DNA of 64,000 bases from Tenacibaculum sp. (GCA_022448525.1 JAKVCX010000004.1:563403-627402); one strand, 5' to 3'. Counted from the first letter of the stretch, positions 1 to 9,397 are shown. Notes: generated by a model from the sequence alone, not told the origin. Numbers and translations are program-made.

Positions 1-634
1 CTTCATAGAATAGATTTGGTCTATTAAATGAAGCTTTAAACACATTGGCATCTGTCATACCCAATGTTTTTAAAATATCTTCCTGAACCTTCTCTGTAGC
101 AGTAGCTGTTAAACCGATTACAGGAACATTATCAATCTGCTTGATGATATTTCTTAAATTTCGATATTCAGGCCTAAAATCATGCCCCCATTCCGAAATA
201 CAGTGCGCTTCATCAATGGCAACAAAAGAAATCTTCTGCTGTTTTAAAAAGTCAACATATTCTTCCTTTATTAGGGATTCAGGTGCTACATAAAGTAATT
301 TTGTAACTCCATTTGAAATATCAGATTTTACCTGATTAATTTCAGATTTGTTCAAAGAAGAGTTTAATACATGGGCAATACCATGTGTTTCAGAGATACC
401 TCTAATAGCATCTACTTGGTTCTTCATTAAGGCAATAAGCGGGGATACTACAATTGCTGTACCTTCCTTCATTAAGGCTGGTAATTGGTAGCACAAAGAC
501 TTACCTCCTCCTGTCGGCATAATAACGAACGTATTCTGATCGTCTAAAATGCTTTTAACCACATCCTCTTGCAGTCCTTTGAATTGATTAAAACCAAAGA
601 ACTTTTTTAAAGCATCGTATAAATTCATTTTCAT
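1..634 (-). CDS. recQ: ATP-dependent DNA helicase RecQ, N-terminal part (truncated by window edge)
   Basis: This encodes the first ~211 residues of a RecQ-family 3'-5' DNA helicase; the rest lies beyond base 1. Reading the minus strand gives MKMNLYDALKKFFGFNQFKG, then Walker A PTGGGKSLCYQLPAL, the motif Ia region VVSPLIALMKNQV, DEAH box AIDEAHCISEWGHDFRPEY and motif III GLTATAT, all diagnostic of RecQ. The start could be the ATG at 634 or the one at 628; both give the same domain. It is divergent from kdsD. A second, more diverged RecQ lies at 47309-49198, so the genome has at least two paralogues with presumably different roles. Family assignment is secure; which paralogue is the E. coli RecQ counterpart is inferred. 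Confidence 0.95.
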   Translation of the reverse strand, partial: MKMNLYDALKKFFGFNQFKGLQEDVVKSILDDQNTFVIMPTGGGKSLCYQLPALMKEGTAIVVSPLIALMKNQVDAIRGISETHGIAHVLNSSLNKSEINQVKSDISNGVTKLLYVAPESLIKEEYVDFLKQQKISFVAIDEAHCISEWGHDFRPEYRNLRNIIKQIDNVPVIGLTATATEKVQEDILKTLGMTDANVFKASFNRPNLFYE

Positions 635-779
635 ATTGTTCCCAGAAGGTAAAATTAAAAATTCAAACTAATACACAAAAATAATTACATGAAAGTTATA
701 CATAAGTTTCTTATTAAATGAAAGTTTTAGTAGCTAAAATATTCCTATTTTTACAGCTTCGAATTAAACCTTGTTTTAC

Positions 780-1751
780 TTGAAAAATTCAGACTTAATT
801 ATATCCAGGGCAAAAGAAACTATTCTCCTTCAAAGTAATAGTATAGCTAATTTAACCAATTTTTTGGATAATTCGTTTGCTGATGCAGTTAACTTCATAT
901 TAAATTCAAAAGGAAGGGTTATCATTACAGGAATTGGAAAAAGCGCCAACATTGCAAATAAAATTGTTGCTACTTTAAATTCTACTGGTACTCCAGCTGT
1001 ATTTATGCATGCTGCAGATGCTATTCATGGTGATTTAGGAAACATCCAAGAGGATGATGTAGTTATTTGTATTTCAAAAAGTGGAAATACTCCAGAAATT
1101 AAAGTTTTGGTTCCGCTAATTAGAAATGCAAATAATAAAATTATTGCAATTACTGGTAATCCTGAGTCATTTTTAGGAAAGAATGCTGATTTTGTTTTGA
1201 ATTCTTATGTAGAAAAAGAAGCTGATCCAAATAATCTTGCCCCAACAAATAGTACTACTGCTCAACTTGTATTGGGAGATGCATTAGCTGTTTGCTTATT
1301 AGATTTAAGAGGATTTACCAATAGAGATTTTGCTAAATATCATCCAGGAGGAGCTTTAGGAAAAAGATTGTATTTAAGAGTATCTGACTTAGTTAAAAAC
1401 AATCAATTGCCTAAAGTATTAGCTTCAGATAAAATCACGAAAGTAATTGTTGAAATTTCTGAAAAGAGATTAGGTGTTACAGCTGTTGTTGATTCAAATA
1501 ATCAAATATCGGGAATTATTACTGATGGTGATATTCGAAGAATGCTTAATAAAACAACAGACATAGAGAGTTTATCCGCAACTGATATTATGAGTTCAAA
1601 TCCGAAAACTATCGATATTGATGCTATGGCAATTGACGCTCTGGAAGCTTTAGAAAATAATAGTATTACTCAGATATTAGTTACTGACGATAATAATGAA
1701 TACGTTGGTGTAGTTCATTTACATGATTTAATTAAAGAAGGTATTTTTTAG
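780..1751 (+). CDS. kdsD: D-arabinose-5-phosphate isomerase (KpsF/GutQ family)
   Basis: Interconverts ribulose-5-phosphate and arabinose-5-phosphate, the first step toward Kdo for LPS, in the cytosol. An N-terminal SIS sugar-phosphate domain (about residues 35-175, with GIGKSANIANKI and ISKSGNTPE) is followed by two CBS domains (about 200-323). The length fits the family. There is no ATG before the SIS domain, so the start is TTG: I chose 780 (protein begins MKNSDLII); an in-frame TTG at 771 would add three residues. A TATTTTTA element at 746-753 could be its -7 box. It heads a same-strand series kdsD-tatC-CMD-lptB with 2-nt and overlapping junctions. Whether the physiological role is Kdo synthesis is inferred from family and neighbours. 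Confidence 0.92.
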   Translation: MKNSDLIISRAKETILLQSNSIANLTNFLDNSFADAVNFILNSKGRVIITGIGKSANIANKIVATLNSTGTPAVFMHAADAIHGDLGNIQEDDVVICISKSGNTPEIKVLVPLIRNANNKIIAITGNPESFLGKNADFVLNSYVEKEADPNNLAPTNSTTAQLVLGDALAVCLLDLRGFTNRDFAKYHPGGALGKRLYLRVSDLVKNNQLPKVLASDKITKVIVEISEKRLGVTAVVDSNNQISGIITDGDIRRMLNKTTDIESLSATDIMSSNPKTIDIDAMAIDALEALENNSITQILVTDDNNEYVGVVHLHDLIKEGIF

Positions 1752-1753
1752 TC

Positions 1754-2581
1754 ATGGCAGAAAAGGAAATGTCATTTTTAGATCATCTTGAGGAATTAAG
1801 GTGGCACGTTATCAGGAGCTTTTCCGCAATATTTATTATTGCAATTTTAGTATTTGTATACATTAAAACGGTTTTTGATACTGTTTTATTAGCTCATTTA
1901 AAACCTGATTTTGCAACGTACAAGTTTTTCTGTAATGTTTTTTCAACCATGGGAATTGATAGTAGTTTCTGTGATATACAATTCAAACAAACATTACAAG
2001 CACTGAATCCTACGCAACAATTAATGACTGCTATTTGGTCATCATTAATATTAGGTTTCATCTTAGCATTTCCTTATGTATTATGGGAAATTTGGCGATT
2101 TATTTCTCCAGGCTTACTTGAAAATGAACGAAAAAAATCTAGAGGTTTCATTTTTTGGGCCTCTTTCCTATTCTTCTTAGGAATATTATTCAGTTATTAT
2201 GTAATTATTCCAATGTCGGTATATTTCTTTTACAACTTTACTATTGGAGATGCCGTTGTGAATAACTTCAAACTTGATGCTTATATAGGTTTAGTTACAA
2301 ACACTTTAATTGGGGTAGCTGTTTTCTTCGAGTTACCAATAATTATATTCTTCTTATCTAAAATTGGTTTAATAACACCCGCTTTTTTGAGGAAATATAG
2401 AAAACATGCTTTGGTAATTGTACTCGTTTTAGCTGCCATTATCACACCTCCAGATATTGCGAGTCAAGTAATCGTATCTGTACCGATTATGATATTATAT
2501 GAAATAAGTATTTACATCTCAAAATTTGTAATAAAAAAAGAACAACAAAAGAATGTCGAAAAAAATCCAAGAGTTCAATGA
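1754..2581 (+). CDS. tatC: Twin-arginine translocase subunit TatC
   Basis: Integral membrane receptor of the Tat pathway, which binds twin-arginine signal peptides and exports folded proteins. The 275-residue protein carries the N-terminal signature FLDHLEELR (residues 8-16), the conserved PYVLWEIWRFISPGL segment and about six hydrophobic helices. The ITPPD loop before the last helix is also typical. It starts 2 nt after kdsD, so the two are likely co-transcribed, and its 3' end overlaps the next gene by 29 nt. The insertion between helices 1 and 2 (about residues 45-85, with two Cys) is longer than in E. coli TatC. No tatA is visible in the window. Confidence 0.96.
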   Translation: MAEKEMSFLDHLEELRWHVIRSFSAIFIIAILVFVYIKTVFDTVLLAHLKPDFATYKFFCNVFSTMGIDSSFCDIQFKQTLQALNPTQQLMTAIWSSLILGFILAFPYVLWEIWRFISPGLLENERKKSRGFIFWASFLFFLGILFSYYVIIPMSVYFFYNFTIGDAVVNNFKLDAYIGLVTNTLIGVAVFFELPIIIFFLSKIGLITPAFLRKYRKHALVIVLVLAAIITPPDIASQVIVSVPIMILYEISIYISKFVIKKEQQKNVEKNPRVQ

Positions 2582-2900
2582 TTATCGTTCAAAGATGAAC
2601 GAGAAGATTTTATCTTCAGATAATAAAGTAATTAAAAGAATATTTAACCTAGATACTAACGCTTTTACAAAAGGACATTTACCTGTAAAAACAAAAGAAC
2701 TTCTAGGGCTAGTAGCTTCTGCCGTTTTGCGTTGTGATGATTGTATCGCTTATCACTTGTCAACTGCACATAAAAACGGAGTTACTAAAGAAGAAATGAT
2801 GGAAACATTGTCTATAGCAACTTTAGTTGGCGGAACAATTGTAATTCCTCATTTAAGAAGAGCTGTAGAGTTCTGGGAAGCTTTAGAAGAAGAAGTTTAA
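2553..2900 (+). CDS. Carboxymuconolactone decarboxylase/AhpD-like protein
   Basis: A small (115 aa) all-helical AhpD-like protein. The redox signature is C61-D-D-C64 followed by H68 (RCDDCIAYHLSTAHKNG), the CxxC...H arrangement of AhpD-type peroxidase partners rather than true carboxymuconolactone decarboxylases. The frame opens inside tatC (29-nt overlap) and its ATG begins MSKKIQEF; such overlap suggests translational coupling. The substrate is unknown. A cytosolic thiol-disulfide or peroxide-defence role is inferred from the motif only. Confidence 0.88.
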   Translation: MSKKIQEFNDYRSKMNEKILSSDNKVIKRIFNLDTNAFTKGHLPVKTKELLGLVASAVLRCDDCIAYHLSTAHKNGVTKEEMMETLSIATLVGGTIVIPHLRRAVEFWEALEEEV

Positions 2901-2968
2901 TAACTTTTTAAGAAGCAAATTCACAAAATTTAAGCACTTTTAGCAAAAAAATATATCATACAACAATC

Positions 2969-3706
2969 ATGAAATTAAAAGCTGATAACATCCAAAAAAT
3001 CTATGGTAGTCGAAAAGTAGTAAAAGGAATTTCTCTTGAAGTACAACAAGGAGAAATTATAGGATTACTTGGACCAAATGGAGCTGGTAAAACGACATCT
3101 TTTTACATGATTGTTGGTATGGTTAAACCAAATGCAGGTAAAATTTATCTAGATGATGATGAAATTACTGAAGATGCAATGTATAAACGTGCTCAAAAAG
3201 GAATTGGATATTTAGCTCAAGAAGCTTCTGTATTCAGAAAACTATCTGTTGAAGATAATATTCTATCTGTTTTAGAATTTACAGATAGAACTAAAGAACA
3301 AAGAAAAGAAAGACTTGAAGAACTTATTGAAGAGTTCAGTTTAGGGCACGTTCGAAAAAACCGTGGAGATTTACTTTCGGGTGGAGAACGTCGTAGAACC
3401 GAAATTGCAAGATGTTTAGCTTCTGACCCAAAATTTATCTTATTAGATGAACCTTTTGCTGGAGTTGATCCAATTGCTGTAGAAGATATTCAAGGAATTG
3501 TTGCTCAATTAAAAAATAAAAATATTGGTATTCTTATTACCGATCATGATGTTCAAGCAACTTTAGCTATTACAGATCGCTCCTATTTAATGTATCAAGG
3601 AGGAATTCTAAAGGAAGGAATTCCTGAAGAATTAGCCGCTGACGAAATGGTGAGAAAGGTATATCTTGGAAAAGACTTTGAATTAAAGAAAAAGAAGTTT
3701 AATTAA
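2969..3706 (+). CDS. lptB: LPS export ABC transporter ATP-binding protein LptB
   Basis: Cytosolic ATPase powering the Lpt bridge that extracts LPS from the inner membrane. At 245 aa it shows Walker A GPNGAGKT (35-42), Q-loop YLAQEASVF, signature LSGGE (136-140) followed by RRR, Walker B FILLDEPF (156-163) and the D-loop [11 protein letters not shown] typical of LptB rather than other ABC ATPases. The C-terminal [11 protein letters not shown] also matches LptB. It lies on the same strand as kdsD, and both serve LPS. Its last 8 nt overlap the 3' end of convergent pssA, so no intergenic terminator separates them. Confidence 0.95.
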   Translation: MKLKADNIQKIYGSRKVVKGISLEVQQGEIIGLLGPNGAGKTTSFYMIVGMVKPNAGKIYLDDDEITEDAMYKRAQKGIGYLAQEASVFRKLSVEDNILSVLEFTDRTKEQRKERLEELIEEFSLGHVRKNRGDLLSGGERRRTEIARCLASDPKFILLDEPFAGVDPIAVEDIQGIVAQLKNKNIGILITDHDVQATLAITDRSYLMYQGGILKEGIPEELAADEMVRKVYLGKDFELKKKKFN

Positions 3707-4466
3707 CAGCTTCTTTTTTCATATTCTTTACCATTGACATTGCTACATATAACAATATCACTACTGGAATAGCAACAAATTTTAACACTACTAATAATAA
3801 AATTGATAATAGTAAAAAGATATATTTTATACTATTATTCTTGAAAGAGTAATCTTTAAATTTTAAAGAGAACAACTTTACTTCAGAAACCATCAAAACA
3901 CTAAGTAAAATCGTGATAACTATTAGAACATATTTATTGTGTATTATATCTTGAATTGTTGGATTCGAAGTATATTCTGATATTAAAGGCAACGAAAGAA
4001 CAAATAAGTTCATCGCAGGAGTTGGCAATCCAATAAAACTATCTGATTGTCTTTCATCAATATTAAATTTAGCCAATCTATATCCCGCAAACAAGGTTAA
4101 TAATAAACCTATAGCTTCATAAGAAAACCAGTTATCAATATTTAATCCCATATCTAAAGCAGCATCCCAAGAAGAAATACCTAATTCATTATAATGAGAA
4201 CTGTTCAACATATACTGAACCATAACAATTCCAGGTACTACTCCACTCGTTACCATATCTGCTAAACTATCTAATTGTTTACCAAATTCCCCTTGAACTT
4301 GTAACAATCGGGCAACAAAACCGTCAAAGAAATCGAACACTATTCCAATACCAACTAAAATTGCTGTGGTGTAAAAATCACCTCTTACTGCATAAATTGC
4401 TGCGATAGTACCACATAATAAATTACCTAAAGTGATTATATTTGGAATGTGCTTTTTAATATTCAT
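3699..4466 (-). CDS. pssA: CDP-alcohol phosphatidyltransferase, probable phosphatidylserine synthase
   Basis: Membrane enzyme transferring a phosphatidyl group from CDP-diacylglycerol, most likely to serine, the precursor of phosphatidylethanolamine. The full CDP-alcohol phosphatidyltransferase motif is visible: D45-x2-D48-G49-x2-A52-R53-x8-G62-x3-D66-x3-D70. The rest is hydrophobic with several membrane segments, and the N-terminal [19 protein letters not shown] is typical of Bacillus/Bacteroidota-type PssA. Length (255 aa) is normal. It converges on lptB with an 8-nt overlap around TTTAATTAA. Serine as acceptor is inferred from family likeness. Confidence 0.88.
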   Translation of the reverse strand: MNIKKHIPNIITLGNLLCGTIAAIYAVRGDFYTTAILVGIGIVFDFFDGFVARLLQVQGEFGKQLDSLADMVTSGVVPGIVMVQYMLNSSHYNELGISSWDAALDMGLNIDNWFSYEAIGLLLTLFAGYRLAKFNIDERQSDSFIGLPTPAMNLFVLSLPLISEYTSNPTIQDIIHNKYVLIVITILLSVLMVSEVKLFSLKFKDYSFKNNSIKYIFLLLSILLLVVLKFVAIPVVILLYVAMSMVKNMKKEAVN

Positions 4467-4539
4467 GTTTTCGTTAGATTATTCGACTAAAATATGAAAT
4501 AGATTTTTTTTAACAATTAATTCAACCAATAGATTTAGA

Positions 4540-5517
4540 ATGCCACTACTAGAAAGTCAATTAACCACTAAGTTTCCTTTTAGAAACCCGCATGTTAACA
4601 CACTTTACAAATTTTTTGCTAACAAAGAAAAACCAACCTATGAAAGAAAAAGAATTGCAACTTGGGATAACGATTTTATCGATTTAGACTTTTTATTGTC
4701 TGATTCATTCTCTGCCGTTTTATTAATCCACGGTTTGGAAGGAAGTTCTGAATCGAGTTATATGGCATCAACAGCAAATTACTTAAAAGATCATGGATAT
4801 GATGTTATTTCTATGAATTTAAGAAGCTGTAGTGGTGTCGATAATAATATTTTAAAAACATATCATGCCGGTAAAACAGATGATGTAGAATTTGTAGTAA
4901 ACTATTTAATCGAGAATTATAATTACAATAATATCGTTTTATGTGGTTTTAGTTTGGGAGGGAATCTTATTCTTAAATATTTAGGAGAGTTTAGTGAGAC
5001 TATTCCTTCTAGCGTAAAAGGTGGAATTGCAGTTTCTGTTCCTATCGATTTAACAAGTGCTCAGGCTGAGTTAAGTAAACTGAAAAACAAAATTTACATG
5101 AAAGAATTTCTTAGAACATTAAAGTCTAAAGTTCTTTTAAAAGCTGAAAAGTTCCCTGACTTTAATCCTGATAAAAAATTAATTGCAAAAGCTTCTACTT
5201 TCAGAGATTTTGAAGAAATATATACTGCTCCTGTTTTTGGTTTTGACGGTCCTGAAGATTATTGGGCAAAAGCAAGTAGTAAACCCTATTTATCTAAAAT
5301 AAATCAGAAAGCTTTATTAATTAATGCAAAAGATGATTCTTTCTTGTCTTTAGACTGCTATCCTTATGAAATTGCAGAAAATTCAGAGAACTTTTATTTA
5401 ATGACTCCTAAATATGGTGGACATGTTGGATTTGTTTCAACTTTTAACGATGAAGTATTTTGGATTGAAAATCAAATTGTAAGTTTTATTCAGAATCAAC
5501 TAAATACATATTCTTAA
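4540..5517 (+). CDS. YheT-family alpha/beta-fold hydrolase
   Basis: A 325-aa cytosolic alpha/beta hydrolase of the YheT/ABHD1-3 group. Visible elements are the oxyanion-loop LLIHGLEGSSES (62-72), the nucleophile elbow GFSLGGN (Ser138), an acid within NAKDDSFL and the catalytic His in KYGGHVGF near the C-terminus. The N-terminal NPHVNTLY resembles the NPHLQT segment of YheT. Substrates of this family are poorly defined; esterase or lipase activity is the general expectation. It is divergent from pssA, with 73 nt between. Confidence 0.88.
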   Translation: MPLLESQLTTKFPFRNPHVNTLYKFFANKEKPTYERKRIATWDNDFIDLDFLLSDSFSAVLLIHGLEGSSESSYMASTANYLKDHGYDVISMNLRSCSGVDNNILKTYHAGKTDDVEFVVNYLIENYNYNNIVLCGFSLGGNLILKYLGEFSETIPSSVKGGIAVSVPIDLTSAQAELSKLKNKIYMKEFLRTLKSKVLLKAEKFPDFNPDKKLIAKASTFRDFEEIYTAPVFGFDGPEDYWAKASSKPYLSKINQKALLINAKDDSFLSLDCYPYEIAENSENFYLMTPKYGGHVGFVSTFNDEVFWIENQIVSFIQNQLNTYS

Positions 5518-5589
5518 TACAATAACTAGTTAAATTATCTGTTATTTCACAAGGAATTAAGATATTTGTACTTTAAATAAATTGAGATC

Positions 5590-6654
5590 TTGAAAATCAA
5601 ACTACTATATTTTTTCTTATTTACTTCTATTCTTTCTTATGGTCAGTTTAGAAATTATTCGAATGAATTCTTAAATATTGGTGTTGATGCTGCTGCGTTA
5701 GGAATGAGTAAAGCAGTTGTTGCAACAACCAACGATGTTAATTCAACTTACTGGAATCCCGCTGGTTTAGTAGGTATTGAAGATTATCAAGGATCATTAA
5801 TGCATGCTTCTTATTTTTCGGGAATTGCCACTTATAATTTTGCTGGTTTTGCCATGCCAATTAATAAAGATAGTTCGGTAGGATTATCAATTATAAGATT
5901 TGGTGTAGATGATATTTTAAACACAACAGAATTAATCGACAGTCAAGGGAATATTGATTTTAATAGAATTAATTTGTTTTCAGCTGCAGATTATGCTTTC
6001 AATGTAAGTTATGCCCGTAGAATGCCTTTGGATGGGTTTACCATCGGAGGTAATGCTAAAATAATTAGAAGAATCATTGGCGATTTTGCAACTTCATGGG
6101 GATTCGGTTTTGATTTAGGAATTCAGTTTGAAAAAAATAGTTGGAAATTTGGTATAATGGCCAGAGATATTACAACTACTTTTAATACTTGGGCTATTAA
6201 CGAAGCTGAATTTGAAAAAATTAGAAATGCAATTCCTGGTCAGAATCAGGAGTTACCAGAAACTACCGAAATCACGAAACCTAAATTACAAGCCGGAATG
6301 GCTAAAACTTTTAATATTGGGAGATATTTTCATTTATTAACAGAGTTCGATATTAATATGCGTTTCGCTGAAACGAATGATATTATTTCTACATCTTTTG
6401 TAAGTATAGATCCAGCTTTTGGTTTTCAGTTGGATTATGATGAATTAGTTTATCTACGAGTTGGCGCAGGTAATTTTCAAAACGTGAGAGAATTCGACAA
6501 TAGTGAATCTTTATCTGTTCAACCAAATTTTGGATTAGGATTTAAATACAAAGGAATTCAAATAGATTACGCTTTAACAAATATAGGAAGTGTAGGTAAT
6601 GCCTTGTTTTCAAATATCTTCTCAATTAAGATTGATTATAGTTTTTATCGCTAA
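5590..6654 (+). CDS. PorV/PorQ-family outer membrane protein
   Basis: A 354-aa secreted, beta-rich protein with a signal peptide (residues 1-18, ending SYGQ). The mature N-terminus (FLNIGVDAAALGMSKAVVATTNDVNSTYWNPAGL) is the hallmark of the PorV/PorQ (UPF0164/FadL-like barrel) family linked to type IX secretion in Bacteroidota. The C-terminus ends in an aromatic strand (KIDYSFYR). The start is TTG at 5590; the first in-frame ATG would remove the signal peptide. The next gene follows after 2 nt, suggesting an operon. Whether it acts in T9SS itself or is a paralogue of unknown role cannot be decided here. Confidence 0.82.
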   Translation: MKIKLLYFFLFTSILSYGQFRNYSNEFLNIGVDAAALGMSKAVVATTNDVNSTYWNPAGLVGIEDYQGSLMHASYFSGIATYNFAGFAMPINKDSSVGLSIIRFGVDDILNTTELIDSQGNIDFNRINLFSAADYAFNVSYARRMPLDGFTIGGNAKIIRRIIGDFATSWGFGFDLGIQFEKNSWKFGIMARDITTTFNTWAINEAEFEKIRNAIPGQNQELPETTEITKPKLQAGMAKTFNIGRYFHLLTEFDINMRFAETNDIISTSFVSIDPAFGFQLDYDELVYLRVGAGNFQNVREFDNSESLSVQPNFGLGFKYKGIQIDYALTNIGSVGNALFSNIFSIKIDYSFYR

Positions 6655-6656
6655 TT

Positions 6657-7844
6657 ATGTTCAAAAAATACTTTCTTCTTTTACTTTTAGTAACTCAATT
6701 TAGTTTTTCTCAAAAAGTACAGTTATCTGTTTATTCGGAGATTAGCATCATTACCTCTGCTCCTGGAGATAATTTATATGAGAAATTCGGACACACAGCT
6801 ATTCGAGTAAAAGACCCTCTTCTTAATCTTGATTTATTATACAACTATGGAATTTTCGATTTCAGTGACCCAAATTTCTATACAAATTTTGTTAGAGGTT
6901 TCATGAAGTATAAACTTGCTAGATATCCTTTTCATTATGCTTTAAAATCAGCTCAAGAGGACGAAAGATGGGTAAAACAACAAGTTTTAAACTTAAATCA
7001 GCAAGAAAGAACGGAATTTTTCTATTTCTTAGAGAATAATGCGAAACCTGAAAATGCAAATTATTTTTATGATCCTTTCTTTGATAATTGTGCTACTAGA
7101 CCAAGAGATATTGTAAAATCAATTTTAAAAGATAGACTTACATTAAATACAGATTTCGCTATTAATCCTAAATCTTTAAGAACTTTGATGAATGAAAAGA
7201 TTCATCCTAACTCTTGGGGAAGCTTCGGAATTAACATTGCATTAGGAAATAGACTTGATAAAATTGCAACTCCTGAAGAATATCTTTATTTACCTGAGTA
7301 CTTATATTTAGCGTATAAGGATTCTAAAATATCATCTGGAAATGTTGAAGAAAAACTAATTAAAAAAGAAACTACACTAGTAGAATTTGAAAATAAAGAG
7401 GTTTTATCAGACAGTTTTAGTCCGTTCTTAGCGTTTTTAATTCTTTTTATTTTAGTTGGTTTTATTACTTATCGTGATTACAACAAACAACAGCTATCAA
7501 AAATTTTAGATTTTATTCTTTTATTCAGTAGTGGACTAGTTGGTGTTTTAATTGTATTCCTTTGGTTTTTTACAAATCACTCAACTGCACCTAATAACTT
7601 TAATTTTTTATGGGGATTTGCTCCAAATCTCATTGTAGCTTTCTTTTTCTTGAAGAAGAATCAGGCTAATTGGATATATAATTATTTAGGCTTTTTAGTA
7701 ATCCTTTTATTACTGATTCCAGTAATCCACTTTACAACAATTCAGAAATTTACATACCCAATAATTCCATTAATAGGATTATTACTTATTAGATATGTAT
7801 TCCTTTATAAGTTAGGAAAGAATAAAAAATTGGGGGGATATTAA
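6657..7844 (+). CDS. DUF4105/Lnb-like envelope protein (putative lipoprotein N-acyltransferase)
   Basis: A 395-aa protein with a signal peptide (1-19), a periplasmic N-terminal domain (about 20-240) and four to five membrane helices from about 255 to 385. The soluble domain has the two conserved patches of the DUF4105/Lnb family: KFGHTAIRVKD (His46) and FFDNCATRPRD (Cys145), a likely Cys/His pair. Members of this family from Bacteroides have been described as the lipoprotein N-acyltransferase that replaces Lnt. I see no Lnt in the window. Assignment as Lnb itself rather than a paralogue is inference. It sits 2 nt after the PorV-like gene, so two envelope proteins are probably co-expressed. 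Confidence 0.8.
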   Translation: MFKKYFLLLLLVTQFSFSQKVQLSVYSEISIITSAPGDNLYEKFGHTAIRVKDPLLNLDLLYNYGIFDFSDPNFYTNFVRGFMKYKLARYPFHYALKSAQEDERWVKQQVLNLNQQERTEFFYFLENNAKPENANYFYDPFFDNCATRPRDIVKSILKDRLTLNTDFAINPKSLRTLMNEKIHPNSWGSFGINIALGNRLDKIATPEEYLYLPEYLYLAYKDSKISSGNVEEKLIKKETTLVEFENKEVLSDSFSPFLAFLILFILVGFITYRDYNKQQLSKILDFILLFSSGLVGVLIVFLWFFTNHSTAPNNFNFLWGFAPNLIVAFFFLKKNQANWIYNYLGFLVILLLLIPVIHFTTIQKFTYPIIPLIGLLLIRYVFLYKLGKNKKLGGY

Positions 7845-7860
7845 ATTTGTGTTTCGCTTA

Positions 7861-8277
7861 TTACAAGAAACTTTGAATTGCGAGAACGTAGCTATCTAAA
7901 CCAAAACCGGTTATTACGCCTTTTGCATTTCCAGCAATATAGCTAACATGCCTAAAATCTTCTCGAGAATGAACATTGGAAATATGAACTTCAACCACAG
8001 GAGTTGAAATTCCCTTTATAGCATCTCCTATTCCTACAGATGTATGTGTGTAAGCTGCTGCATTAAGAACAACTCCATCATAATTAAAACCAACCTCATG
8101 TAATTTATTAATTATTTCACCTTCAATATTAGATTGGAAATACTCTAATTCAACTTCTGGAAATTTACTTTTCAGTTCTTCAAAATATTCCGTAAAAGTC
8201 TTAGATCCATAAATTTCCGGTTCTCTTTTACCCAGTAAATTTAAATTTGGTCCGTTGATAATAATAAGCTTTTTCAT
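7861..8277 (-). CDS. aroQ: Type II 3-dehydroquinate dehydratase
   Basis: Converts 3-dehydroquinate to 3-dehydroshikimate in the shikimate pathway. The 138-aa sequence has NGPNLNLLGKREPEIYG (catalytic Tyr23 and the Arg of the lid loop), NAAAYTHTS, VEVHISN with the catalytic His, and HSREDFRH. Length is slightly below the usual ~145 but nothing is missing. It begins 6 nt after the upstream barrel gene at 8284-8805, so may share its transcript. In related genomes aroQ often neighbours xerD; here two barrel genes lie between them. Confidence 0.95.
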   Translation of the reverse strand: MKKLIIINGPNLNLLGKREPEIYGSKTFTEYFEELKSKFPEVELEYFQSNIEGEIINKLHEVGFNYDGVVLNAAAYTHTSVGIGDAIKGISTPVVEVHISNVHSREDFRHVSYIAGNAKGVITGFGLDSYVLAIQSFL

Positions 8278-8283
8278 AGTTTT

Positions 8284-8805
8284 TTATAAACTGTAATAAC
8301 TGTTAGCTCCAAAAATATTAAAGACAATTCCTAAACCTACATAACCATGTGTTGGTCCACTTTTCTTAACCCCTGAATAAAATAAGTTTACATTAAAATT
8401 TTGATTAATGTTATACCCTACTCTTGGTTTTACAAAAATACCACCACCATCTGTACTATTAGAAACGCCAATAGCATAGCCTGTATCAAGAGCTACGTAA
8501 AAATCATCACCTTCACTATGAAACTTAACTGTTCCTCCAATTGGCAAATAAATCAGTGCATCAGGTTTAACTCCATTTGTTTCTTGAGTTAAGAAATACA
8601 TCAAGTTTACCGAAGGTCCAAACTTTACTCCTTCAAAAACATCAAATAAATAATTTGCATCTAATCCAAATGCTGCATTTGAAAATTCTTCAACATTTCC
8701 AACTGTAATTCCTCCATTAATCCCAACATTAAACTCGTTTTCTTGAGCTATAATTGTTGTGTGGAATGAGCAAAGGAACACAATAAATAGTATTATTTTT
8801 CTCAT
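8284..8805 (-). CDS. Predicted outer membrane beta-barrel protein
   Basis: A 173-aa protein with a signal peptide (1-20, ending IIAQ) followed by alternating hydrophobic/polar strands (FNVGINGGITVG, VKFGPSVNLMYFL, IYLPIGGTVKF, FYVALDTGYAIG, FVKPRVGYNI, FNVNLFYSG, GYVGLGIVFNIFG), the pattern of a small eight-stranded porin-like barrel. No specific family is recognised. It lies between a terminator at 8849-8878 and aroQ. A TATATTCG element on the minus strand at 8823-8830 may be its -7 box. Function unknown. Confidence 0.75.
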   Translation of the reverse strand: MRKIILFIVFLCSFHTTIIAQENEFNVGINGGITVGNVEEFSNAAFGLDANYLFDVFEGVKFGPSVNLMYFLTQETNGVKPDALIYLPIGGTVKFHSEGDDFYVALDTGYAIGVSNSTDGGGIFVKPRVGYNINQNFNVNLFYSGVKKSGPTHGYVGLGIVFNIFGANSYYSL

Positions 8806-8848
8806 ATATAAAATTTAAAATGCGAATATACTTATTAAACGAGCAAAA

Positions 8849-8878
8849 AAAAAGGAGTAGCGTTAACTACTCCTTTTT
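8849..8878 (-). terminator. Hairpin terminator downstream of the 8897 barrel gene
   Basis: Perfect 12-bp stem AAAAAGGAGTAG/CTACTCCTTTTT with a 6-nt loop, A-rich on one side and T-rich on the other, so it can act on both strands. It directly follows the stop of the minus-strand barrel gene ending at 8897 and separates it from the barrel gene at 8284-8805. Confidence 0.85.
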
Positions 8879-8896
8879 GTATATTTTTTACTTCGA

Positions 8897-9397
8897 TTAG
8901 AAGTATAATGCGAATCCAATTAATCCTTGGAATAAACCTTCTTGACCTTCGTCTAATCCGATGTTATATCTTAAAGCAGGCTTAACGCTAACGTTCTCTC
9001 CTAAGAAATAAGCATAACCAGCTTGTAAACCAACCCAGTTAGAACTACCTCCGTCGAAAGACGTTCCAGTGAAGTCAATTCCTACAGGAAATTGTCCATC
9101 TAAATAGTACTCAGCACCTACTTTGTAAACAAAAAGACTTGCATCATTAATATCAGCGTATCCTAAACCTCCCTTTACAGCGAAGTTATCTGCTACGAAA
9201 TAACCACCATCTAATCCTAATGAAAAGCTAGACTGACCATCAGAAGAAGAGAAAGAGAAAGAAGTGTTACCAGTTGTAGCTGAACCAGTATTCGCTTCAA
9301 TTACAAATTTACCTTTAGCAGTTTGTCCACTTTCGTCTTGTGCGTTAGCAGCAAATCCGAAAGCTACCATAGCGATTGTTAATAGAAATTTTTTCAT
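8897..9397 (-). CDS. Predicted outer membrane beta-barrel protein (OmpW/porin-like)
   Basis: A 166-aa outer-membrane barrel. The start is the ATG at 9397 (MKKFLLTIAMVAFGFAANAQ, a clean signal peptide); a longer frame to 9433 would add a non-signal leader and run into the promoter. The mature part has beta strands such as GKFVIEANTG, SFSLGLDGGYFVADNFAVKGGLGYA, FVYKVGAEYYLDG, WVGLQAGYAYFLGENVSVKPALRYN and a terminal FQGLIGFALYF with C-terminal Phe, a typical BAM-recognised end. It has its own promoter at 9431-9460 and a terminator at 8849-8878, so it is probably monocistronic and possibly abundant. The ligand is unknown. Confidence 0.82.
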   Translation of the reverse strand: MKKFLLTIAMVAFGFAANAQDESGQTAKGKFVIEANTGSATTGNTSFSFSSSDGQSSFSLGLDGGYFVADNFAVKGGLGYADINDASLFVYKVGAEYYLDGQFPVGIDFTGTSFDGGSSNWVGLQAGYAYFLGENVSVKPALRYNIGLDEGQEGLFQGLIGFALYF

